NCBI GenBank assembly: GCA_945952355.1
Contig: CAMFIW010000007.1
Coordinates: 1 to 19,899 of the forward strand
From: an uncultured Phenylobacterium sp.
GTDB taxonomy: Bacteria > Pseudomonadota > Alphaproteobacteria > Caulobacterales > Caulobacteraceae
DNA: 19,899 nucleotides
Reading direction: 5' to 3'
Of the stretch, positions 7,549 to 13,533 are shown piece after piece (positions within the stretch are counted from its first letter, which is position 1; each line of letters starts with the position of its first letter). A program made the position numbers and the translations under genes. Below the pieces are notes generated by a model that did not search any database, was not told the DNA's origin, and was given only the letters and a program-made list of their open reading frames with translations.

Positions 7549-7626
7549 ATGACCCGCCGCGCGCACCATCACGGCCATCACCATCCGACCTGCCATCGCG
7601 GGATCGGCCGAGGCTGCGCGAACTAG
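7549..7626 (+). CDS. hisL: Histidine-rich leader peptide of the hisSZG operon
   Basis: A 25-codon ORF begins MTRRAHHHGHHHPTCH and ends at TAG 7624-7626. Seven of its codons are His (residues 6-8, 10-12, 16), six of them within seven positions. GAGG (7537-7540) stands 8 nt before the ATG, a good ribosome-binding distance. It lies 154 bp upstream of hisS on the same strand, and is followed at once by stable hairpins. A His-codon run after a short MTR start is the hallmark of his attenuator leaders such as the enterobacterial HisL. The role would be to let ribosomes sense charged tRNA-His. It is too short for ordinary gene callers. Identification rests on composition and position, with no measured expression. 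Confidence 0.8.
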   Translation: MTRRAHHHGHHHPTCHRGIGRGCAN

Positions 7627-7704
7627 GCGGCCTCAGGCGCCGGGCCCCGCAAACGCGGATGGGGCCCTGACCGCCGGCTCCATCCCTGAGACACCACCAG
7701 GGAT
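7626..7704 (+). promoter_or_regulatory. Candidate histidine attenuator: two hairpins with a competing pairing
   Basis: Hairpin 1 pairs GGGCCCC (7642-7648) with GGGGCCC (7661-7667), extended by GGCGG (7626-7630) with CCGCC (7671-7675) and TCA/TGA between. Hairpin 2 pairs ATCCCTG (7682-7688) with CAGGGAT (7698-7704). A competing helix, GGATGG (7657-7662) with CCATCC (7680-7685), would break both, and the same GGATGG can also pair with CCATCC at 7581-7586 inside the His codons. GAGGC/GCCTC (7610-7614 with 7630-7634) is a further alternative around the leader stop codon. No T-tract follows either hairpin, so Rho or translation control is more likely than simple intrinsic termination. Which state is 'on' cannot be decided by eye. 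Confidence 0.55.
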
Positions 7705-7711
7705 CAGAACC

Positions 7712-7771
7712 ATGACCGACCTTTCCCCGAAACCGCTGCGCCGCCTTGCCGCGCGCGCCTGCTTGGCCTAG
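7712..7771 (+). CDS. Second short upstream ORF, in frame with hisS
   Basis: A 19-codon ORF (MTDLSPKPLRRLAARACLA) runs from ATG 7712 to TAG 7769-7771. Its likely Shine-Dalgarno AGGGA (7699-7703), 8 nt before the ATG, lies inside the 3' arm of attenuator hairpin 2. The hisS ATG follows 9 nt after its stop and in the same frame, so terminating ribosomes could restart at hisS, whose own site (AGGCGAG) is weak. It contains no His codon. The product may have no function of its own and may serve only as a coupling device. Alternatively it is chance. Confidence 0.45.
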   Translation: MTDLSPKPLRRLAARACLA

Positions 7772-7780
7772 GCGAGCGCC

Positions 7781-9247
7781 ATGTCCGAAGCTTCCTCCCG
7801 ACCCGAAGCCCGCGCCCCGCGCGGCTTCCTCGACCGCCGCGCCCGCGACCTCGCCGCCGAGCGCGCCATCCTGGCCAAGGTCAGCGCCGTCTATGAGCGC
7901 TATGGCTTCGAGGCCCTCGACACCGGCGCGATGGAATATGCCGACGCGCTCGGCAAGTTCCTGCCCGACGCCGACCGTCCGAACGAGGGCGTCTTCGCCC
8001 TGCAGGACGACGACGAGCAGTGGATGGCCCTGCGCTACGACCTGACGGCGCCGCTGGCCCGCTTCGTGGCCCAGAACTGGGACGCCCTGCCCAAGCCGTT
8101 CCGCCGCTACGCTTTCGGTCCGGTGTGGCGCAACGAGAAGCCCGGCCCCGGCCGTTTCCGCGAATTCACCCAGTGCGACGCCGACACGGTGGGCTCGGCC
8201 CGTCCCGAGGCCGATGCCGAGATCATCGCCATGGCGTCCGAGGGCCTGTTCGCGGCCGGCCTGCCCGCCGGGGCGGCGATCCTGAAGATCAACAATCGTA
8301 AGCTGCTGAACGGCCTGCTGGCCACGGCCGGCGTCGAAAGCGAGGGCCAGAAACTCGCCGTGCTCCGGGCGGTCGACAAGCTGGACCGACTGGGCCCGGA
8401 CGGCGTGCGCCTGTTGCTGGGCGAGGGCCGCAAGGACGAGTCGGGCGCCTTCACCAAGGGCGCGGGCCTCGCGGCCAAGGCGGCCGAGGCCGTGCTGGCC
8501 TTCACCGCCGCCGGAGCCGGTGGCCGCTCCGAGACGCTCGACCGCATCGCCGACGTGATCGGAGGCTCGCCCGAGGGCGACGAGGGGCTGGAGGAGCTGC
8601 GCCGCATCGACCAGGCCCTTAGCGGCCTTGGCGTCGGCCCGGACAAGGCGGTGTTCGACCCCTCGGTGGTGCGCGGCCTGGAGTACTATACGGGCGCAGT
8701 ATTCGAGGCCGAACTGCTGCTCTCGACCACGGACGAGAAGGGCGAGCCTGTGCGGTTCGGCTCGGTCGGCGGCGGCGGTCGCTATGACGACCTGGTGGCG
8801 CGGTTCACCGGCGAGCGGACGCCCGCGACGGGCTTCTCGTTCGGCGTCTCGCGCCTGGCCTCGGCCCTGCGCGCGGCCGGTCGGGACCTGGGCGCCCAGG
8901 CCCGTGGCCCAGTGGTGGTGATCGCCTTCAGCCAGGACGACATGGCCCAGTATTTCGGCGTGGTCAGCGAGCTGCGCTCGGCCGGCATCCCGGCTGAGGT
9001 CTATCTCGGAAGCTCGGGCATGAAGGCGCAGATGAAGTACGCCGACAGACGCCTGTCACCGGCCGCGATCATGCTGGGCGGCGACGAAATCCAGGCGGGG
9101 ACGGTGACGGTGAAGGATCTCGATCTCGGGCGCGAGCTGTCGGCCGGCGTGACCGACAACGCCGCCTGGCGCGCCGAGCGACCCGGCCAGCAGACGATCC
9201 CGCGGGCCGAGCTGATCCCGGCCCTGCGCCGCATCCTGGAGGCCTGA
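7781..9247 (+). CDS. hisS: Histidyl-tRNA synthetase
   Basis: This 488-residue class II synthetase attaches histidine to tRNA-His. It has motif 2 FRRYAFGPVWRNEKPGPGRF (starting at 107), the histidine-specific signature VRGLEYYTG (297-305) with the conserved R298, and motif 3 ATGFSFGVSRL (349-359), followed by an anticodon-binding domain with PAEVYLGSSG and QMKYADRR. The motif 2 loop reads NEKPGPGR rather than the E. coli HERPQKGR, as in the alphaproteobacterial group whose tRNA-His lacks G-1. It is the first large gene of the his operon; hisZ begins 3 nt after its stop. ATG 7781 is preferred; the in-frame ATG at 7712 is cut off by TAG at 7769. Confidence 0.96.
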   Translation: MSEASSRPEARAPRGFLDRRARDLAAERAILAKVSAVYERYGFEALDTGAMEYADALGKFLPDADRPNEGVFALQDDDEQWMALRYDLTAPLARFVAQNWDALPKPFRRYAFGPVWRNEKPGPGRFREFTQCDADTVGSARPEADAEIIAMASEGLFAAGLPAGAAILKINNRKLLNGLLATAGVESEGQKLAVLRAVDKLDRLGPDGVRLLLGEGRKDESGAFTKGAGLAAKAAEAVLAFTAAGAGGRSETLDRIADVIGGSPEGDEGLEELRRIDQALSGLGVGPDKAVFDPSVVRGLEYYTGAVFEAELLLSTTDEKGEPVRFGSVGGGGRYDDLVARFTGERTPATGFSFGVSRLASALRAAGRDLGAQARGPVVVIAFSQDDMAQYFGVVSELRSAGIPAEVYLGSSGMKAQMKYADRRLSPAAIMLGGDEIQAGTVTVKDLDLGRELSAGVTDNAAWRAERPGQQTIPRAELIPALRRILEA

Positions 9248-9250
9248 GCC

Positions 9251-10387
9251 ATGCGCGCCGAGGCTCCCGTTCCACCCGAGGCCCTGGCCGCCATCCGCGC
9301 GCCGTTCCAGGCGGCGGGGGCGGAGAGCGTCGACACCCCGATCCTCCAGCCTCTGGGCCTGCTGCTCGATTTGGCCGGGGAGGCCATGCGCGCCCGGCTG
9401 TTCGTGGTCCAGGCCGAGGGGGGCGAAGAGGCCTGCCTGCGGCCGGACTTCACCGTGCCGGTGGCGCGCCTGCACCTCGACCGCGGCGCCGAGGCCGGCC
9501 GCTACCTCTATGAGGGCAAGGTGTTCCGCGCCGCGCCGGACCAGCCGGACCGGCCGGAGGAGTTCCTCCAGATCGGGCTGGAGCGCTTCGACACCGGCGG
9601 GGTCTCGGCCGAGGCGGATGCCGAGATCGTGGCGTTGGCCTGGCGTGCGGCCGTCGCCGGCGGGCGAAGCGACCTTTCGCTGTGGCTGGGCGATATCGCC
9701 TTGTTCGCCGCCTTCGTGGACGGCCTGGACCTCACGCCTGCGCTCGCCGCGCGCCTGAAGCGCGCCGCGGCCCGTCCGCGCTTGCTACAGGGCGAACTGG
9801 CTCGCGCGGGCCAACCGCCGTCGGCGAACGAGCCCGGCGGGTTGGCGGCGCTGCTGTCCTCCCTGTCGCCGGTCGATGCGGGGCGGATGCTGGAAGAGGT
9901 CTGGGCGCTGGCGGGAATTGAGCCGGTGGGCGGCCGGGGGCCGACCGAGATCGCCGAGCGCCTGATCCGCCGCGCCGAGGCGGCCAGCGCGCCGGCCCTG
10001 ACCCTCGACCAGGCCGAGGCCCTGAGACGCTTCCTGGCGATCGAGGCCGAGCCGGCCGATGCGCTGGAGGCCGTGGCCGGCCTGGCGGGTCCGAAGTCAA
10101 AGGCCCTGAAGGCGGCCCTGAAAGGCTGGACCGACCGTCTCGCCAAACTGAGCGAGGCCGGGGCGCCGATCGCCCATGCCCGGTTCGCGACCGCCCTGGG
10201 TCATGCCTTCGACTACTATGACGGCCTGACCTTCGAGATCCGCTCGGCCGCGTTGGGCGCGGATCGGCCGATCGCGGTGGGCGGCCGCTATGACAGCCTG
10301 CCGACCCGCCTGGGCGGCCCCGCCGATGCCCGCGCCGTGGGCTGCATGGTCCGGCCGCGCCGGGCGCTTTCGGAGACCGCGCGATGA
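9251..10387 (+). CDS. hisZ: ATP phosphoribosyltransferase regulatory subunit
   Basis: HisZ is a catalytically inactive HisRS paralogue that binds the short form of HisG and makes it active and histidine-sensitive. The 378-residue product keeps the synthetase fold (LRPDFTVPVARLHL, YLYEGKVFR at 85-93, QIGLERFDTGG, and AFDYYDGLTFEI from 319) but ends after VGCMVRPRRAL without an anticodon-binding domain. It also lacks the V-R-G-L-x-Y-Y signature Arg, having AFDYYDG there, as expected for HisZ. It starts 3 nt after hisS and overlaps hisG by 4 nt (ATGA), so the three are translationally coupled. Having hisS and its paralogue side by side is consistent with origin by tandem duplication. Confidence 0.93.
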   Translation: MRAEAPVPPEALAAIRAPFQAAGAESVDTPILQPLGLLLDLAGEAMRARLFVVQAEGGEEACLRPDFTVPVARLHLDRGAEAGRYLYEGKVFRAAPDQPDRPEEFLQIGLERFDTGGVSAEADAEIVALAWRAAVAGGRSDLSLWLGDIALFAAFVDGLDLTPALAARLKRAAARPRLLQGELARAGQPPSANEPGGLAALLSSLSPVDAGRMLEEVWALAGIEPVGGRGPTEIAERLIRRAEAASAPALTLDQAEALRRFLAIEAEPADALEAVAGLAGPKSKALKAALKGWTDRLAKLSEAGAPIAHARFATALGHAFDYYDGLTFEIRSAALGADRPIAVGGRYDSLPTRLGGPADARAVGCMVRPRRALSETAR

Positions 10388-11337
10388 GCGAGCCCTTGAT
10401 CCTCGCCATCCCGTCCAAGGGCCGCCTGAAGGAACAGGTAGAGGAATGGCTGTACGATTGCGGACTGAAACTGTCCGTGGCCGGCGGCGCGCGCGGCTAC
10501 ATGGCCGAGCTGAAGGGTGTCGCCGGGGTGCAGGTGCGCCTGCTCTCGGCCGGCGATATCGCCGAGGCGCTGGATACTGGCGAGGCGCATCTGGGCGTCA
10601 CCGGCGAGGATCTGCTGCGCGAGCGTGGCGGTGACCTCGATTCGCGGGTCCTCCTGCTACGGGCCCTGGGTTTTGGCCGCGCCGACCTGGTGGTGGCCGT
10701 GCCCAAAAGCTGGCTTGACGTCGAGACCATGGCCGATCTGGAGGAGGTGGCCCACGACGTCCTGGCCAGAAGCGGCCGGCGGATGCGGGTGGCGACCAAG
10801 TACCTGGCCCAGACCCGCGCCTTCTTCGCCCGTCACGGGGTGGCGGACTATCGGATCACCGAGTCCAACGGCGCCACCGAGGGTGCGCCCGCAGCCGGCG
10901 CCGCCGAGCTGGTGGTGGACATCACCACTACGGGGGCCACCCTGGTGGCCAATGGGCTGAAGGTGCTTTCGGATGGAACGATCCTGCGCAGCCAGGCCCA
11001 GCTGGCTGCCGCCCTCCGCGCCGATTGGGGGGCGGGCCAGCTCAAGGCGGCCGAACAGCTCCTGCGAATCCTGGAAGCGCGGGCCACGGCCCACGAGAGC
11101 GCGACCCTGGTCTGGCCGCCCGGAAAGAACGACGAGGCTCTGGTCGAGGCCTTGGTCGCGGATGGCGCGGTGAGACGGCCAAACGGCCTGCTTGCGCCTG
11201 TCGAGAAGATCGCCCGGGTGGCGGAGATCCTGACGGCGGCCGGTCTCGGCCCGGTCACCGCCTCGCGGCCGGACTTCGTTTTTGACACCGGGTGTCCCGC
11301 CTTCGAAGCTCTACAAGCCCGAACGGTCAAAAACTGA
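10384..11337 (+). CDS. hisG: ATP phosphoribosyltransferase catalytic subunit
   Basis: HisG catalyses the first step of histidine synthesis, joining ATP and PRPP. The N-terminal LAIPSKGRLKEQ, LGVTGEDLLRE and the PRPP-binding motif E175-LVVDITTTGATL are all present, and the presence of HisZ indicates the short-form HisG. The protein is 317 residues, however, about 80 more than typical short forms. The extra C-terminal part (about 235-317, with LAPVEKIARVAEILTAAGLG) does not look like the ACT-like domain of long-form HisG by eye. The ATG overlaps the hisZ stop. The operon is probably controlled by the histidine leader upstream and by feedback through HisZ. Confidence 0.93.
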   Translation: MSEPLILAIPSKGRLKEQVEEWLYDCGLKLSVAGGARGYMAELKGVAGVQVRLLSAGDIAEALDTGEAHLGVTGEDLLRERGGDLDSRVLLLRALGFGRADLVVAVPKSWLDVETMADLEEVAHDVLARSGRRMRVATKYLAQTRAFFARHGVADYRITESNGATEGAPAAGAAELVVDITTTGATLVANGLKVLSDGTILRSQAQLAAALRADWGAGQLKAAEQLLRILEARATAHESATLVWPPGKNDEALVEALVADGAVRRPNGLLAPVEKIARVAEILTAAGLGPVTASRPDFVFDTGCPAFEALQARTVKN

Positions 11338-11553
11338 CGCATACGTCAAAAAATGTACTCATTTGGGGCACAAAAAGCCCCGCTCTCGGAAATCTGATCG
11401 TTTTCCGGCGTCTGGAACCGTTCGGCGCCATTGACTCAGGGGAAGAATTGCCATCTTCATAGCCCTGCGAGAGACATGACGGCCTCAAGTCCATCAGTCT
11501 CCGGCGTTTCGGGGAGGAAACGCCCGCTCCACAAGAGCGAATAGCTCAAAATA
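11338..11553 (+). ncRNA. Structured, comparatively AT-rich intergenic region; possible small RNA
   Basis: There is no convincing protein gene between hisG and 11711. The stretch holds successive stem-loops: TGACG/CGTCA (11335-11348), GGGGC/GCCCC (11365-11381), CGGAAA/TTTCCG (11387-11407), CAGGGGAAGA with TCTTC...CCCTG (11437-11467), GGCGTTTC/GAAACGCC with loop GGGGAG (11503-11524) and CGCTC/GAGCG (11525-11539), followed by an intrinsic terminator. TTGACT at 11431 could be a -35 box, with an unclear -10 near TCTTCAT (11454-11460), giving an RNA of roughly 125 nt. Otherwise this is the 3' untranslated region of the his operon. It lacks the SRP RNA tetraloop region and I could not match it to 6S RNA or RNase P RNA. 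A 22-codon ORF at 11476-11544 is probably incidental. Confidence 0.4.
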
Positions 11554-11592
11554 GGCCCGCTGCGATTATCCCCCGCAGCGGGCCAAATTTTT
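11554..11592 (+). terminator. Strong intrinsic terminator
   Basis: GGCCCGCTGCG (11554-11564) and CGCAGCGGGCC (11574-11584) form a perfect 11-bp stem with a 9-nt loop, followed by AAATTTTT. It ends either the hisSZG transcript or a small RNA encoded just upstream. On the opposite strand the stem is followed by TATTTT, so it may also work in reverse. Confidence 0.85.
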
Positions 11593-11604
11593 GCCCGACG
11601 CTGG

Positions 11605-11624
11605 TTTTGACAAAGATGTCAAAA
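11605..11624. promoter_or_regulatory. Inverted repeat TTTTGACA-N4-TGTCAAAA
   Basis: A perfect 8-bp inverted repeat with a 4-nt spacer lies about 90 bp upstream of the flavoprotein gene and just after the terminator. GTCAAAAA also occurs at 11326-11333 and 11345-11352. It could be an operator for the flavoprotein gene, or a weak hairpin. Between it and the gene are only an imperfect GC-rich palindrome (about 11634-11661, CCCTCC/GGAGGG) and the leader. Confidence 0.35.
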
Positions 11625-11710
11625 AGGATGAGCCCACCCTCCCCATGAAGGTGGAGGGAGGAAGTCTGAGATCATGCTAGAGCGCGCCGTCCCTCCGGAG
11701 CGCGCCACTC

Positions 11711-12952
11711 TTGCCCACCCCTTCAGTCACCATCGTCGGCGGCGGACCGGCCGGCCTCATGGCGGCGGAGGTGTTGAGCGCCGCCGGCGCGAACGTAACC
11801 GTGCGCGAGGCCATGCCTACCTTCGGGCGCAAGTTCTTGATGGCGGGGCGGGGCGGACTGAACCTTACCCACTCGGAACCCTTCGAGCTGTTCGCCGGCC
11901 GTTACGGCGCGGCCGCTCCGATGCTGCGGCCAATGCTGGAGGCCCTGCCGCCGTCCGCCCTGGTCGATTGGGCCCACGGCCTTGGGATCGAGACGTTCGT
12001 CGGCTCCAGCGGACGGGTGTTCCCGAAGGGGCTCAAGGCCTCGCCCCTGCTGCGCGCCTGGCTGGCGCGGCTCGCGGATCAAGGCGTGGCGCTGCGCCCG
12101 CGATCGCGCTGGCTGGGCTGGGCGGACGACGGCGCCCTCAGGTTCGCGGCCGCGGAGAGCCTGATCGAGACCGAGCGACCGGACGCGACGATCCTAGCTC
12201 TCGGTGGGGCGAGTTGGCCGCGCCTGGGTTCCGACGGCGCCTGGGCGCCCTTTCTGGCGGAGCGAGGCGTCGAGCTGTCGCGATTCCAGCCCGCCAACTG
12301 CGGCTTCGAGGTGGCCTGGACCGAGCCATTCCGCACTCGATTCGCCGGCCATCCTCTGAAGGCCGTGGCGCTGGGTTTCGCCGGGCGATCGGCGCGTGGC
12401 GAGGCGATGATCGCCGGCTACGGGATCGAAGGTGGGGCGGTGTACGCCCTTTCGGCGCTGCTGCGCGAAGCCTTGTCGACAGCCGGCGCGGCGACCTTGA
12501 CGCTCGACCTCCGGCCCGACATGGACCTCTCGGCGGTGGTCGCGCGGCTTGCCCGACCGCGGTCGGGCGAGACTCTGGCCAACCGCCTTCGCAAGGCGCT
12601 GAACCTCTCCCCGCTAGAGATCAATCTTCTACGCGAGGGTCTTGGGCCGTCGCCCGGCGCCGATCCGGTCGCGCTCGCTCAGGCGATCAAGGCGATCCCG
12701 ATCCGCCTGCGCGCGCCACGCCCGTTGGAGCGCGCCATCTCGTCCGCCGGCGGCGTCGACTTCACGGCCATCGACGAGGGCCTGGGCCTAAGGGCCCTGA
12801 CCGGCGTGCATGTGGCGGGGGAGATGCTGGACTGGGAGGCGCCTACGGGCGGCTATCTGCTGCAGGCCTGCTTCGCGACTGGCGCCTGGGCCGCGAGGGC
12901 GATCGCCGCCTCGTCTGGCCTGCGCGGACATGCCGCGCCGCGGCGGTCGTGA
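11711..12952 (+). CDS. HI0933/YhiN-type FAD flavoprotein (TIGR03862-like)
   Basis: This 413-residue predicted FAD-binding protein has the dinucleotide motif GGGPAG (10-15), the family segment GRKFLMAGRGGLNLTHSEP (39-57), and the C-terminal AGEMLDWEAPTGGYLLQACF. It is related to the BaiN/YhiN (HI0933) flavoproteins, and its pattern fits the PP_4765-type subgroup, whose reaction is unknown. The start must be TTG 11711: the only in-frame codons between the upstream stop (TAG 11678-11680) and this point contain no ATG or GTG. GGAG (11697-11700) stands 10 nt upstream. An overlapping longer frame from ATG 11674 is a Arg-rich shadow. It is a single gene with a structured region before it and a PAS gene 81 bp after it. 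Confidence 0.85.
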   Translation: MPTPSVTIVGGGPAGLMAAEVLSAAGANVTVREAMPTFGRKFLMAGRGGLNLTHSEPFELFAGRYGAAAPMLRPMLEALPPSALVDWAHGLGIETFVGSSGRVFPKGLKASPLLRAWLARLADQGVALRPRSRWLGWADDGALRFAAAESLIETERPDATILALGGASWPRLGSDGAWAPFLAERGVELSRFQPANCGFEVAWTEPFRTRFAGHPLKAVALGFAGRSARGEAMIAGYGIEGGAVYALSALLREALSTAGAATLTLDLRPDMDLSAVVARLARPRSGETLANRLRKALNLSPLEINLLREGLGPSPGADPVALAQAIKAIPIRLRAPRPLERAISSAGGVDFTAIDEGLGLRALTGVHVAGEMLDWEAPTGGYLLQACFATGAWAARAIAASSGLRGHAAPRRS

Positions 12953-13033
12953 CCGGGAGGCGGACGACAGTCATCGTCAAGGAATTCGACGCAACATGTC
13001 GTCGCGTGTCGCCCCCAAAGGCCGTGAGAGTCC

Positions 13034-13444
13034 GTGTCCCAGCCCCCGCCCGTGCCGTCCTCAGTGGCGACCATACCCGAACATGAGAGGATCCTGTCGC
13101 GCGTCCTGGCCTCGGACGATCCGGAGGCGTTGATCGGCGCGAGCCGCGAGCTCCTCATGATCCGCGACCTGGCCGGCCGGGTGCTGCGGATCAGCCCGGA
13201 ATGGTCGGCCCTGTTCGGGTTCTCGACGCCGCGCCTGCAGGGCACGCCGCTGCTCAGCCTCATCCATCCGCAGGACGTCTGGGCGACGCACGACGTCATG
13301 GACCGGGTGAACTTCACCAAGATGGTCTCCGGCTACGTGAACCGATATCGGGCCCTGGACGGCATCTACCGGCCGCTGGTCTGGACGGCGCGGATGTTCC
13401 AGGACCGCGTGGTGGGCGTCGCCCACGAGATTCCGGCCCGCTGA
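13034..13444 (+). CDS. Single-domain PAS protein
   Basis: The 136-residue product has one PAS domain (about 38-130): LMIRDLAGRVLRISPEWSAL, FGFSTPRLQGTPLLSLIHPQ and a final strand pair ending FQDRVVGVAHEIPAR. There is no kinase, GGDEF, HTH or other output domain, so it may sense a small molecule or light, or act as a partner for a separate signalling protein. The start is GTG 13034: an in-frame TGA at 13025-13027 leaves no earlier choice and the next ATG is inside the PAS fold. GAGAG lies 3-5 nt upstream, a tight spacing. A small hairpin, CCCAG/CTGGG (13455-13471), follows the stop. Function beyond PAS is unknown. Confidence 0.75.
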   Translation: MSQPPPVPSSVATIPEHERILSRVLASDDPEALIGASRELLMIRDLAGRVLRISPEWSALFGFSTPRLQGTPLLSLIHPQDVWATHDVMDRVNFTKMVSGYVNRYRALDGIYRPLVWTARMFQDRVVGVAHEIPAR

Positions 13445-13533
13445 CAAAAACCTGCCCAGGGTGACGCTGGGAGAATCTTGTGGCGGCGGCTCACGGGCCT
13501 AATGTGGCGCATCCGCCCTAGGGAGAGTGCGCC

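Noticed and set aside
7535..7552. Alternative 5-codon ORF starting at ATG 7535
   Set aside because: It has no ribosome site and ends at TGA inside the start of the His-rich leader; its GAGG is better used for ATG 7549.
11511..11530. Resemblance of GGGGAGGAAACGCCCGCTCC to the conserved RNase P RNA core
   Set aside because: The match breaks at key positions and the region is far too short for RNase P RNA; the bases are better explained by two local hairpins.
11476..11544. 22-codon ORF in the gap after hisG
   Set aside because: Only a weak ribosome site (GAGAG), it runs through strong hairpins, and its composition is unremarkable. Kept only as a note under the RNA candidate.
11674..13086. ATG-initiated frame overlapping the flavoprotein gene
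   Set aside because: Arg-rich and featureless. The overlapping frame from TTG 11711 encodes clear FAD motifs, so TTG is accepted despite the nearby ATG.
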